Assembly: GCF_003287285.1 (NCBI RefSeq)
Contig: NZ_QMIG01000027.1
Coordinates: 1 to 55,586 of the forward strand
Reading direction: 5' to 3'
Source: Phytoactinopolyspora halophila
GTDB lineage: Bacteria > Actinomycetota > Actinomycetes > Jiangellales > Jiangellaceae
Length of the DNA: 55,586 nucleotides
Positions 46,649-55,547 of this stretch are shown piece by piece. A model generated the notes under the pieces. It saw only the letters and a program-made list of their open reading frames with translations, was not told where the DNA came from and made no database searches. The position numbers were made by a program, and so were the translations under genes. Every line of letters starts with the position of its first letter. The first letter of the stretch is position 1.

Positions 46649-47752
46649 GTGACCGAATCCGACGCGCTGCTTGAGGTCAACGGCCTGAAGACGCATTTCT
46701 TCACCCCCGATGGCGTGGTCCGCGCCGTCGACGGCGTGGACTTGACGGTGCCCCGAGCGCGGACCGTGTGCATCGTCGGCGAGTCCGGCTGCGGCAAGAG
46801 CATCACGTCCCGCTCCATCCTGCGGCTCATCGACCCGCCGGGGCGCATCGTCGATGGCGAGATCGTGTGGCGGGGCGGGCAGCAGAGCGGCCGCACACCC
46901 GGCGACGGTGCGGCCGTCGATCTCGTCTCGCTGGATCCGGACGGCGAGCGCATCCGCCGGATACGCGGCAACGAGATCTCGATGATCTTTCAAGAGCCGA
47001 TGGCGTCACTGTCACCCATGTACACCGTCGGTGCACAAATGATCGAAACGATCCGCCTGCACCGTTCCATGAGCAAGGACGAGGCCCGCGAACACGCCAC
47101 CGCCATGCTGGCCAGGGTCGGCATTCCCCAACCCGAGCGCCGCATCGATGCCTACTCGTTCCAGCTCTCGGGTGGCATGTCCCAGCGCGTCATGATCGCC
47201 ATGGCGCTGGCCTGTCAGCCCGATCTGCTCATCGCCGACGAGCCCACCACGGCGCTCGACGTGACCACGCAGGCGAGGATCCTCGACCTCATCCGCGAGC
47301 TGCAAGCCGACACCCACATGTCAGTCCTGTTCATCACGCACGATCTCGGGGTGGTCGCCGAGCTCGCCGACGACGTCGTCGTCATGTATCTCGGCACCGT
47401 CGTCGAGACCGGCAGCGTCGACGACGTCTTCCACGATCCGAAGCACCCGTACACGAGGGCACTGCTGCGTTCCATTCCGACCATGGGCCGCGGAACCCGC
47501 GAACGCCTGCCGTCGATCCGGGGCATGGTTCCACATCCCTCCCAGCGCCCACCTGGATGTCCCTACCATCCGCGTTGCGACGAGGCCATCGCCGGCCGCT
47601 GCGACCAGGAGGATCCGCCGGTCGTCGCGCTCGGCCCGCGGCGCACGGCCCGGTGCGTGCTCTACGACCCGTCCGGCGGTCCGCCCGGGCCGTCCCCGGC
47701 CAGCGCTGGAGCGTCCGGCACAGCTGAAGCAGGCATGGAGGACACACCATGA
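46649..47752 (+). CDS. ABC importer ATPase, DppD type
   Basis: A 367-residue ATPase. Walker [10 protein letters not shown]-loop [12 protein letters not shown], signature [16 protein letters not shown], Walker [13 protein letters not shown], switch His in [11 protein letters not shown]. The C-terminal oligopeptide-transporter domain ([30 protein letters not shown]) carries the Cys cluster that may hold an iron-sulfur centre. GTG 46649 follows AGGAGGAG. It overlaps the next ATPase gene by 4 bases. Confidence 0.95.
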   Translation: MTESDALLEVNGLKTHFFTPDGVVRAVDGVDLTVPRARTVCIVGESGCGKSITSRSILRLIDPPGRIVDGEIVWRGGQQSGRTPGDGAAVDLVSLDPDGERIRRIRGNEISMIFQEPMASLSPMYTVGAQMIETIRLHRSMSKDEAREHATAMLARVGIPQPERRIDAYSFQLSGGMSQRVMIAMALACQPDLLIADEPTTALDVTTQARILDLIRELQADTHMSVLFITHDLGVVAELADDVVVMYLGTVVETGSVDDVFHDPKHPYTRALLRSIPTMGRGTRERLPSIRGMVPHPSQRPPGCPYHPRCDEAIAGRCDQEDPPVVALGPRRTARCVLYDPSGGPPGPSPASAGASGTAEAGMEDTP

Positions 47753-48822
47753 ACGACGACGTCCCGCTGCTCGACATCCGCGGCCTGACCATGCGGTTTC
47801 CGGTCAAGAAGAACATGTTCGGGAGGGTGACCCGGTACGCGCGGGCTGTCGAGAACGTCGACCTGGCCATCGCCCGGGGCGAGACCCTCGGGCTGGTCGG
47901 CGAGTCCGGGTGCGGCAAGACCACATTGGGACGTTGCATCGTGCGGACGCACCGGCCCGTCGGTGGCTCGATCTTCTACCGGAACGACGACGGCTCAGCG
48001 GCCGACCTCGCGGCGCTCACCACCAAGCAACTGCGCCCGTACCAGCGTGAGGTGCGGCTGATCTTCCAGGACCCGTTCTCTTCGCTCAATCCCCGCATGA
48101 CGCTCCTGCAGATCGTCGGCGAGCCGCTGCACACCCAGGGCATCGCCCGGGGATCCGAACTGGAAGACCGCGTGGCGGAGATGCTGCGCCGGGTGGGCCT
48201 CCGGCCGGAGTACATGCGGCGCTATCCCCACGCGTTCTCCGGAGGGGAGCGCCAGCGGGTGAACATCGCCCGGGCGCTGATCCCGCAGCCACGGCTCGTG
48301 GTGGCCGACGAGCCGGTCTCGGCGCTCGACGTCTCGGTCCGTGCGCAGATCCTCAACCTGTTGCTGGAGCTCCAGGAGGAGCTGGACCTGACCTATCTGT
48401 TCATCTCGCACGACCTTTCCGTGGTGGAGAGTATCTGCCACCGGGTCGCCGTCATGTACTTCGGCTCGATCGTCGAGACTGCCGCCACGAGCGATCTCTA
48501 CACGCAGCCCCAGCACCCGTACACCGAGGCGCTGTTGTCCGCGGTTCCCCAGCCCGATCCCCGGCTACGCGGGTCGGGCCGGATCCGGCTCCCCGACGAT
48601 CTGCCGGACCCCACCGATCCGCCTGCAGGTTGCTCGTTCCACACCCGCTGTCCCTACGCCCGTCCCGACACCTGTGCGGTGGGAGACCCGCCGGGGCTGC
48701 ACGCGGCCGCGCAGGATCACGAGGCGGCCTGCCACTTCTCCAGTCAGCTGCACCTGACCGGTGTCGCATCCGGCCCGGAGGGGCTCGCACCACAAAAGGA
48801 CCTCGCACAACAATACGAGTGA
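47749..48822 (+). CDS. ABC importer ATPase, DppF type
   Basis: A 357-residue partner ATPase. Walker A GESGCGKT, Q-loop IFQDPFSSLNPRM, signature FSGGERQRVNIARAL, Walker B LVVADEPVSALDVS, switch His in FISHDLSVVESI. The C-terminal domain has CSFHTRCPYARPDTC. The start ATG overlaps the stop of the first ATPase (ATGA). It forms the heterodimeric motor of the importer. Terminator C lies 39 bp after the stop. Confidence 0.95.
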   Translation: MNDDVPLLDIRGLTMRFPVKKNMFGRVTRYARAVENVDLAIARGETLGLVGESGCGKTTLGRCIVRTHRPVGGSIFYRNDDGSAADLAALTTKQLRPYQREVRLIFQDPFSSLNPRMTLLQIVGEPLHTQGIARGSELEDRVAEMLRRVGLRPEYMRRYPHAFSGGERQRVNIARALIPQPRLVVADEPVSALDVSVRAQILNLLLELQEELDLTYLFISHDLSVVESICHRVAVMYFGSIVETAATSDLYTQPQHPYTEALLSAVPQPDPRLRGSGRIRLPDDLPDPTDPPAGCSFHTRCPYARPDTCAVGDPPGLHAAAQDHEAACHFSSQLHLTGVASGPEGLAPQKDLAQQYE

Positions 48823-48860
48823 TCTCTCCCGGAGCATTCACCCGCGGGAGCCGGGCGAGA

Positions 48861-48900
48861 AACCGACATTGTCGAGGCCATGACCTCGACAATGTCGGTT
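48861..48900 (+). terminator. Bidirectional hairpin (17-bp perfect stem)
   Basis: AACCGACATTGTCGAGG (48861-48877) and its exact inverse (48884-48900) enclose a 6-base loop (CCATGA). It lies between the convergent importer operon and the GH30 gene. It is not of family A or B but has the same design, symmetric and loop-poor. It probably terminates both transcripts. Confidence 0.8.
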
Positions 48901-48962
48901 CCTTCCCGCTTGTAGCCGCACGGCACGGAAGGCGTGTGCCTGGAGCTCACATCCTCGCCGGA

Positions 48963-51002
48963 TCAGTCGCTGAACTCGACCGCGTCGAGGTTGAACATCT
49001 TCAGATTCGCCCGCGGGTGGTTCTCGAACACTAGATACATGTCGTGGAACCCGTACGCGCCGTCGTCGGGATCGGTGTCGATGTCCGTCGAGACGGTGAT
49101 CCACTCACTGGGGCACCAGCCGGCCCACGGGCGTGCGCACGCGTGAGGATCGTCAGCGGCGGGCACATCCAGCTCCCCCACCACCGGGCCGTTCCGCGGA
49201 TCGTCGAGGCGAACCTCGATGGTGCCGCCGCGCATGGGCGCGACCCGCGCGTGCATGCGCAGCTCCCCCTTCTGGTCGAGGAAGCCCGCAGCCGACCCGT
49301 CGGCGAAGTTCACGTTCGCGTATTCGACGTGGGTGCCGTGGCGGATGTTGGTGAGCATCGCCCCGCCGTCACCGTCGTCGCGGATCTTCAGCCCGCGGGA
49401 CATGCCGTCGTTTTCCTCCGCGGGGTACGTCGAGAAGACATCTCGCACCCTCGGCAGGTCCGGCAGCTCGGCCTCCTGCGGGACGAACGTGGTCACGCTG
49501 GAGCCGCGAAGCTTCACATCAAGGGTGCCGTCGACGACGTCGACGTCCTCCTGCTTCCACAGGTTCTCGCTGGCCGACGTCCGGTACGGCACGACGGAGT
49601 CGAGGTCCGACGGGAAACCGTCGAGGTCGAACCGGATGGCCCGATCGTCGTCGGCGTTGTTGACGGCGACGATCGCGAACTCCCCGGTCCCGGGATCCTT
49701 ATACGCGGTGACGAGGACATCGTCCGCCGGGCGCGCGTCGGTTCCGATGGCCACGTCTCCGGGTTCGATGAACCGGCTGTAGTTGCCGAAGGTGTAGTAG
49801 CGCTTGAACGTCCGGTACTCGCCGGTTTCGGTCGGGTTCCCCGACTGCGGTGAGCCATCGTTCATCAACCGGATGAGGTTGGAACCGTCCGCGCCGCTAT
49901 TGGACGCCGGCCACCACCAGAAGTAGGCGTTGAGATCCACCATCTCGATCATGTTCCCGATGACGTTGGCATAGCGCAGGCCATCGGTGATCGTGTTGTT
50001 CTCGAAGATCCGGTCCTGCGGCGCGCCCTGGTTCATGTACTCGGTCTGCCAGATCGTCTTGCCGAGATCGTTCGACGTCGTCCACTCGTCCGGATCCGGC
50101 GCCGTGGCATCGTCCACCAGGCCCGCGTACGCGTGCGCGGCGACCACGTCGACGTCGTCGACGGTGTCCGGGTCGTTCAGGGCGGGCCGCACGTACTCGT
50201 CACTGAACTCGATCGCCTCACCGAGCAGGATCTGGGCCGGGACGTCGCGTTCGTCGAACGTCGGCGCCAGGTAGTCGCGCACGAACTCGTTGAGCTCCTC
50301 GGGAGTCCAGAGGCTGCTGGAGTAGCCGCCGCTGAAGTCCGGTTCGTTGGCCGGAGAGATGTAGTCGATCTCGATGTCGAAGTGCTCCTCGTATCCGAGG
50401 ACGTATTCGGCCAGGTAGTCCGCGTACTCCTGGTACATGTCGTCGCGCAGCCGGTTGGGCCCGTCGCCGCCGCCGGTCACGCTCGCGTTCTCCTTCATCC
50501 AGGCGGGCGGGCTCCAGGCGCTGGCGACGAAGGTGTCGACGCCACGTTTCTTCGCCTCATTCATCAGCCAGATCTGGTAACGATCGAAGTCGTCCTTCTT
50601 CTCGTCCCAGTCCGGCTGGTCCCACACCAGCTCGCCGGGTTCGGGCATGATCGTGTCCGTGGGGCCGTCATAGACGTCATCGCCCCATTCGCCGAGACCG
50701 CCGTCACCCACCATGACCCGGACGATGTCCATGCCGATGCCGTTGTCCCGGTTGAAGATCATGTCCAGGATCCGCGTGCGGATCGGCTCATCCAGGCGCT
50801 GGATCGAGCCGGCCTTGTGGAACGCGAACGAGCCGCCGAACCCGTCCACGGTCTGCCGCTCGTCGTTCCAGTTCACCACGCTGATCGGCCGGTCATCTGG
50901 CTCGTGGCCGGGTTCCGTGCCGGCCGAGCTTGCCGCACCACCTCCGACCACCAGTGCCAGTCCGGAGCCAATGGCAAGGGCGCGAGAATGTTTCCGTCTC
51001 AC
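48963..51002 (-). CDS. Secreted glycoside hydrolase family 30 with C-terminal CBM6-like domain
   Basis: A 679-residue exported enzyme. GTG 51002 gives a Sec signal (RRKHSRALAIGSGLALVVGG) and has AGGAGG 9 bases upstream; the ATG further out overlaps that site. The barrel shows GFGGSFAFHKA and WSPPAWMKEN. The acid/base is Glu220 in SPANEPDFSGG and the nucleophile is Glu321 in IWQTEYMNQG. A beta-sandwich and a C-terminal CBM6-like domain follow (VEYANVNFADGSAAGF, FENHPRANLKMFNLDAVEF). GH30 members act on glucuronoxylan, beta-1,6-glucan or galactan; which applies here is unclear. It is divergent from the CUT1 importer. Confidence 0.88.
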   Translation of the reverse strand: MRRKHSRALAIGSGLALVVGGGAASSAGTEPGHEPDDRPISVVNWNDERQTVDGFGGSFAFHKAGSIQRLDEPIRTRILDMIFNRDNGIGMDIVRVMVGDGGLGEWGDDVYDGPTDTIMPEPGELVWDQPDWDEKKDDFDRYQIWLMNEAKKRGVDTFVASAWSPPAWMKENASVTGGGDGPNRLRDDMYQEYADYLAEYVLGYEEHFDIEIDYISPANEPDFSGGYSSSLWTPEELNEFVRDYLAPTFDERDVPAQILLGEAIEFSDEYVRPALNDPDTVDDVDVVAAHAYAGLVDDATAPDPDEWTTSNDLGKTIWQTEYMNQGAPQDRIFENNTITDGLRYANVIGNMIEMVDLNAYFWWWPASNSGADGSNLIRLMNDGSPQSGNPTETGEYRTFKRYYTFGNYSRFIEPGDVAIGTDARPADDVLVTAYKDPGTGEFAIVAVNNADDDRAIRFDLDGFPSDLDSVVPYRTSASENLWKQEDVDVVDGTLDVKLRGSSVTTFVPQEAELPDLPRVRDVFSTYPAEENDGMSRGLKIRDDGDGGAMLTNIRHGTHVEYANVNFADGSAAGFLDQKGELRMHARVAPMRGGTIEVRLDDPRNGPVVGELDVPAADDPHACARPWAGWCPSEWITVSTDIDTDPDDGAYGFHDMYLVFENHPRANLKMFNLDAVEFSD

Positions 51003-51042
51003 GTCGATCGACCTCCTCGGCGTCATCGGTTACGCCCTCGGT

Positions 51043-51062
51043 CCGATATCGATAACTTCCGG
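51043..51062 (-). promoter_or_regulatory. Candidate operator of the GH30 gene
   Basis: On the minus strand CCGGAAGTTATCGATATCGG, which contains TATCGATA and shares GAA-N2-TATCGA with the site at 51175. It lies about 40 bp before the GH30 start. Weak to moderate support. Confidence 0.3.
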
Positions 51063-51141
51063 AACAGTGTGCCGGAGACAGGGCATTTCTACTACCCCTA
51101 ATAACGACCTGATCTCACTTCCAATACGCCTCTGAGGAGGG

Positions 51142-51193
51142 TTGACCGGCGTGGAAGAGCGACTGTAACGTACCCGAAACTATCGAAAGTTCG
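51142..51193 (+). promoter_or_regulatory. Promoter and operator of the CUT1 importer
   Basis: TTGACC (51142-51147), an 18-bp spacer and TAACGT (51166-51171) form the promoter. CGAAACTATCGAAAGTTCG (51175-51193) lies at the predicted transcript start, where a bound LacI protein would repress. Its first half, GAAACTATCG, differs at one base from the site before the other importer. Confidence 0.5.
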
Positions 51194-51276
51194 TTGCCGC
51201 ACGGCCGTTCGGCATAAGCCCCATCGACGTCGGCCGCGGGTGACGCGGCCCGAGGAGCCTCATCAGGAGGACGGAG

Positions 51277-52614
51277 ATGACAGCATCCAGCCCCATCCGC
51301 CGCCGGACGTTTCTGGCGGCTATCGGCGCCAGCGCGACGGCGCTGGCCACTGGCGCTTGCGGGAGCGACGACTCGGACAACTCCGGTGCCGAGACCGTCG
51401 ATCCCGCTGATGCCAGCGGCGAGATCGACGTGTGGGCCCTCACCGAGGACGCACTCAACCCGGTCAGTCAGGACTCGCTCGATCGGTTCTTCCACACCGA
51501 AGAGTCGAACGTGACGGCCAACCTGATCACCGAGTCCAACGACAGCTATCGAGACGTTCTGCAAACGATCATCGACACCGACCAACGCCCCGACATCTTC
51601 TTCAACTGGGGCGGTGGCAGCATCCGTTCCTACGTCCAGGCGGGGCTGGTCGAGGATCTCACGCCGTACCTCGAAAACGATCCGGAATTCCGGGACACCT
51701 TCCTGCCGTCCGTACTCGAAGCGGGCCAGATCGACGGCGCCTACTACGGCATTCCGATGCGGACGATGCAGCCCAAACTCATGTTCTACAACACGGCTGT
51801 TTTCGACGACGTCGGCGTCAGCGTTCCCACCACGTGGCAGGAGTTCCTCGATGCCGCGGATGCGTTCAACGACGCCGGCATCACTCCGGTCGCCGTCGCC
51901 GGCGCCGACTCGTGGACCCTGCTCATGTGGGTCGAGTACCTGACCGATCGGCTCGGCGGCGCGCAGGTCTTCCGCGACATCACCGAGGGCACCGGAGAAG
52001 GCTGGCGGCATCCGGCCATCACCGAGATGGTCAACACCATCCGGGATCTGGTCGACCGGGGCGTGTTCGGCAACGCGTTCGCCTCCGTGCAGTACGACGA
52101 TTCGGGACCGCTGCTCGAAGACGGCATGGCGGCCATGATGCTCTCGGGGAGCTGGGAGTACACGAACTTCCTCAACAGCAATCCCGACTTCGTCCAGAAC
52201 AGTCTCGAATGGGGCCCGTTCCCGGCCATCGAGGGTGGTGAGGGCGACCCCGACAACGTCGCCGGCAACCCGACCAACTACTTCTCCGTGCACGCCAATT
52301 CGCCACTCAAGGAAGTGGCCATCGAGTACCTCAAACAGGAGATGGGCTCCGACGAGTACGTCCAGGATCTCCTCGACATCGGAGACATCCCGGCGGTGGC
52401 CGACATCGAGCCGCTCATCGAAGGACACGAACACGAGGAATACTTCAGCTTCGTCTACAACATGGCCGCGAACGCGCCGAACTTCCAGCTGTCCTGGGAC
52501 CAGGCGATCGATCGCCCGCAGGCCGAACCCATGCTCGAAGCCATAGAGAACGTGTTCCTCGGCAACCTCGACGCGGAAGGCTTCATCCAAGCCAATGAAG
52601 ACGCCGCAAGCTGA
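51277..52614 (+). CDS. CUT1 sugar importer solute-binding lipoprotein
   Basis: A 445-residue extracellular sugar-binding protein (SBP_bac_1). RRRTFLAAIGASATALATGAC has a twin-arginine n-region and lipobox TGAC, so it is probably Tat-exported and lipid-anchored. PDIFFNWGGGSIRSYVQAG and AYYGIPMRTMQPKLMFYN are the family's hinge region, and AAMMLSGSWEYTNFL the second lobe. AGGAGGACGGAG precedes ATG 51277. It binds an oligosaccharide, probably a product of the divergent GH30. No ATPase lies in the operon; a shared MsiK/MsmK-type ATPase elsewhere is expected. Confidence 0.9.
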   Translation: MTASSPIRRRTFLAAIGASATALATGACGSDDSDNSGAETVDPADASGEIDVWALTEDALNPVSQDSLDRFFHTEESNVTANLITESNDSYRDVLQTIIDTDQRPDIFFNWGGGSIRSYVQAGLVEDLTPYLENDPEFRDTFLPSVLEAGQIDGAYYGIPMRTMQPKLMFYNTAVFDDVGVSVPTTWQEFLDAADAFNDAGITPVAVAGADSWTLLMWVEYLTDRLGGAQVFRDITEGTGEGWRHPAITEMVNTIRDLVDRGVFGNAFASVQYDDSGPLLEDGMAAMMLSGSWEYTNFLNSNPDFVQNSLEWGPFPAIEGGEGDPDNVAGNPTNYFSVHANSPLKEVAIEYLKQEMGSDEYVQDLLDIGDIPAVADIEPLIEGHEHEEYFSFVYNMAANAPNFQLSWDQAIDRPQAEPMLEAIENVFLGNLDAEGFIQANEDAAS

Positions 52615-53563
52615 ACGTGAGCGCTCGCTTCCGGACTCGCGGCTGCCTCACCGGAAGCGAGCGCTCCGCACCAAGTCCGATTCGGACACCCTGCCCCGTC
52701 CGGGCGCGGCCTACCTCCTGCCCGCTGTCATCTTCTTCGGCGTGTTCGCCGTGGTGCCGCTCGCCCTCGTGGTGGTGCTGTCGTTCTCGTCGTGGCCAGG
52801 CTTCGGCGAGATCCAGTGGACCGGCCTCGACAACTGGGAACGGCTGCTCGGCGACAGCCGGGTGTGGGAATCCACCCGGATCACGCTGATGCTGACGGCG
52901 CTGGGTTGGCTCACCCAGACGCCCATGGCTCTTCTCATCGGAGTCTGGGCGGCCGGCCCACAGCGCAACCGGGCGGTGCTGTCGTCGATCTTCTTCCTTC
53001 CCCTGTTGCTCTCGTCCGCGGCGATAGCCGTCCTCTTCCACCGGTTCCTCGATCCGAACTACGGCATGGCACGAGAGCTGGGCCCACTCTTCGGTTTGCC
53101 CGACGGCAACATCATCGGCTCGTCGCAGGGCGCGTTCATCACGATCGTGTTCGTCAGTGGGTGGCAGTGGATACCCTTCCACACTCTCCTCTACCAGGCC
53201 GGAGCACGGAACATCCCCACCGTGCTCTACGACGCCGCGACGATCGACGGGGCCAGCCGCTCCGCGATGTTCTGGCGGATCACCGTGCCACAGCTGCGGC
53301 ACACGATCGTGACGTCGTCGGTCATCATGGTCGTCGGCTCGCTGATCACTTTCGAAACGGTGCTGCTACTCACCGGCGGCGGGCCTGGTGGCGCTACCCG
53401 GATCCTGCCGTATCTCATGTACACCGCCGGGTTCGAGTCGTTCGAGATGGGCTACGCCGCCGCGATCGCGACCGTGCTCGTGGTCGTGGCCACCACGATG
53501 TCGCTCATCATCGTCAAGTTCTCCGGATTCGCCAAGATGCGCTCCACTCTGGAAGGTATGTAG
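52595..53563 (+). CDS. CUT1 sugar importer permease 1 (MsmF/UgpA type)
   Basis: A 322-residue membrane protein with about six helices. After a basic 35-residue N-terminus the first helix starts AAYLLPAVIFFGVFAVVPLA. The EAA loop is LYDAATIDGASRSAMFWRIT. ATG 52595 overlaps the end of the binding-protein gene by 20 bases and is the only Met before the helix. A 16-bp inverted repeat lies within codons 9-24, so a hairpin covers the early coding region and may lower or time its expression relative to the binding protein. Confidence 0.87.
   Translation: MKTPQAERERSLPDSRLPHRKRALRTKSDSDTLPRPGAAYLLPAVIFFGVFAVVPLALVVVLSFSSWPGFGEIQWTGLDNWERLLGDSRVWESTRITLMLTALGWLTQTPMALLIGVWAAGPQRNRAVLSSIFFLPLLLSSAAIAVLFHRFLDPNYGMARELGPLFGLPDGNIIGSSQGAFITIVFVSGWQWIPFHTLLYQAGARNIPTVLYDAATIDGASRSAMFWRITVPQLRHTIVTSSVIMVVGSLITFETVLLLTGGGPGGATRILPYLMYTAGFESFEMGYAAAIATVLVVVATTMSLIIVKFSGFAKMRSTLEGM
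52619..52666 (+). promoter_or_regulatory. Hairpin at the binding-protein/permease junction
   Basis: GAGCGCTCGCTTCCGG (52619-52634) and its exact inverse (52651-52666) enclose a 16-base loop. It begins 5 bases after the binding-protein stop but lies inside the permease reading frame. Such stems after binding-protein genes stabilise the 5' mRNA or attenuate read-through; here it also encodes protein. Confidence 0.6.
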
Positions 53564-53566
53564 CCG

Positions 53567-54397
53567 ATGGCTCGCGGATCGACGAATCGACCCAATTGGC
53601 TGGCCGGAGCATTCTCGCTCGTCTGGCTCATCATCATCAGCGTTCCGATCCTGAGCATGATCATATGGAGCCTGACCACCGAGCGCGCGTTCCGCGAGGC
53701 CGGTCCGCTGGCGTTGCCGACCGAGTGGACACTCGGCAACGTCGTCAACGTCATCGAACGCGGGTTCTTGCAGTATTACTGGAACACGGGAATCGTCACG
53801 GTCGGCAGCATCGTGCTGTCGCTCTCCCTGGCCCTGCCCGCGGCATACGCCATCGTCCGCTCGAAGAACTGGCTGGCCACCACATCGTTCCGGATGTTCC
53901 TGCTCGGGCTGGCCATCCCGGCGCAGGCCGTGATCATCCCCCTGTATCTGATCGTCACCGAGATGGGCCTGTACGACACGCTGATCGCGGTCATCCTGCC
54001 GACGGTGGCGTTCACGCTGCCGCTGGCCATCCTGATCCTGTCCGGTGCGCTACGAGACGTGCCGCGGGACGTGTACGAGGCCATGACTCTCGACGGCGCG
54101 GGAACGTTCCGTATCTTGATCAGCGGAGTCATCCCGGTTGCCCGTGGCAGCATCGCCGCCGTGGGTATCTTCATCGGCCTGCAAGCCTGGAACAACTTCA
54201 TCTTCCCGCTGATCTTCATCCGCAGCGAGGACAAGAAGGTCGTCACGCTCGGGTTGCGGGAGTTCCAGCAGGAGTTCGCGGTCGACATTCCCGGCCTGAT
54301 GATGGGCGTGTTGCTCTCGGCCGTTCCGGTGTTCCTGCTCTACCTGTTCGCCCGCCGGTGGCTCATCGCCGGGCTGGCGGGGCTCGGCGGCAAATGA
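53567..54397 (+). CDS. CUT1 sugar importer permease 2 (MsmG/UgpE type)
   Basis: A 276-residue second channel subunit. Helix 1 is AGAFSLVWLIIISVPILSMI, the EAA loop VYEAMTLDGAGTFRILISGV, and the last helix ends FLLYLFARRWLIAGLAG. It starts 3 bp after the first permease, so the genes are co-translated. It completes the CUT1 channel. Confidence 0.92.
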   Translation: MARGSTNRPNWLAGAFSLVWLIIISVPILSMIIWSLTTERAFREAGPLALPTEWTLGNVVNVIERGFLQYYWNTGIVTVGSIVLSLSLALPAAYAIVRSKNWLATTSFRMFLLGLAIPAQAVIIPLYLIVTEMGLYDTLIAVILPTVAFTLPLAILILSGALRDVPRDVYEAMTLDGAGTFRILISGVIPVARGSIAAVGIFIGLQAWNNFIFPLIFIRSEDKKVVTLGLREFQQEFAVDIPGLMMGVLLSAVPVFLLYLFARRWLIAGLAGLGGK

Positions 54398-54419
54398 GCA
54401 TGGTCGGTGATGCGATGTT

Positions 54420-54488
54420 CGAAACACCGTTGCGAACACCATTGCGGACACCGTTCCGGGCGCCATCCGAAACACCGTCCGGAACCGG
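54420..54488 (+). repeat. 12-bp tandem repeats directly before LacI 2
   Basis: About 5.75 units of a 12-base pattern (CGAAACACCGTT, GCGAACACCATT, GCGGACACCGTT and so on) run from 54420 up to the base before ATG 54489. They occupy the site where a ribosome-binding site would be; none is visible. The units contain GAAAC-type motifs, so a regulator site is possible. Confidence 0.65.
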
Positions 54489-55547
54489 ATGGCCATGCCC
54501 GTAGACGACACGAGCCGCGACGAGCGCCGGGTGACCATCAGCGCGATCGCCCGGGAAGCCGGGGTCTCCGTACCCACGGTTTCCCGGGTGGTCAACGGCC
54601 GCTCCGACGTCGCACCACAGACGCGGCAGCGGATCGAGGATCTCCTGCGTCGCTACGGCTACAGCAGGCGGACGAACCACAGCACCCCTACCGCCCGGCT
54701 CATCGACCTGGTATTCAACGATCTCGACAGCCCGTGGGCGGTCGAGATCATCCGCGGCGTGGAAGACGTCGCGCACGGTGCCGGCGTCGGGACCGTGGTC
54801 TCGGCCACCCACCGCGAACCCGCAGCGGCGCGGCAATGGCTGCAGAACCTGCGTGCCCGCGAATCCGACGGCGTGATCCTCGTGATCTCGCCGCTGGATT
54901 CGCCCATGCAAGAGGAATTGCACCGGCTCAACGTCCCGATGGTCGTGGTCGACCCGGCGGGAGGATCCCCGCTCGAAACCCCGACCATCGGCGCCAGCAA
55001 CTGGGCCGGCGGCCTGTCCGCCGTCGACCACCTGATCGAGCTCGGACACCGGCGGATCGGATTCGTCGCGGGACCCCGTACGCTGCTGTGCAGCCGTGCC
55101 CGGCTCGACGGCTACCGGGCCGGGCTGGAAGCCGCGGGCATCGGGATCGACGATGCGCTGATCCGGGAAGGCGACTTCTACCACGAGTCCGGCTTTCACG
55201 GCGGCCGTGAGCTGCTGGAGCTCGACGATCCACCCACGGCGATCTTCGCGTCGAGCGACCAGATGGCGTTCGGCGTCTACGAAGCGGTCCGCCAGCACGG
55301 GCTGCGCATTCCCGACGACGTCAGCGTCATCGGCTTCGACGACCTCCCGGAGGCGCGGTGGTCGTCGCCACCGCTCACCACCGTGCGCCAGCCACTCGCG
55401 CAGATGGGTGTGCTGGCAGCGCGCAACGTGCTGCGCCTGGCCAGCGGCGACGGTCTGGAGAGCCCTCGGGTGGAGCTCGCGACCAGCCTCACGGTCCGGG
55501 AGAGCACCACCTCCCCTCCCGCTCCTCCCGCTGATCATGAACACTAG
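54489..55547 (+). CDS. LacI-family regulator 2
   Basis: A 352-residue close paralogue of LacI 1. HTH: RVTISAIAREAGVSVPTVSR, then VVNGRSDVAPQTRQ; sensor domain with DSPWAVEIIRGVEDVAHGAG, GASNWAGGLSAVDHLIELGH and VSVIGFDDLPEARW. It differs from LacI 1 mainly in the sensor, so it may respond to a different sugar yet bind the same DNA. The start is ATG 54489 or 54495, without a ribosome-binding site. The last residues (DHEH-stop) come from palindromic element A4. It follows the CUT1 importer, its likely target. Confidence 0.9.
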   Translation: MAMPVDDTSRDERRVTISAIAREAGVSVPTVSRVVNGRSDVAPQTRQRIEDLLRRYGYSRRTNHSTPTARLIDLVFNDLDSPWAVEIIRGVEDVAHGAGVGTVVSATHREPAAARQWLQNLRARESDGVILVISPLDSPMQEELHRLNVPMVVVDPAGGSPLETPTIGASNWAGGLSAVDHLIELGHRRIGFVAGPRTLLCSRARLDGYRAGLEAAGIGIDDALIREGDFYHESGFHGGRELLELDDPPTAIFASSDQMAFGVYEAVRQHGLRIPDDVSVIGFDDLPEARWSSPPLTTVRQPLAQMGVLAARNVLRLASGDGLESPRVELATSLTVRESTTSPPAPPADHEH

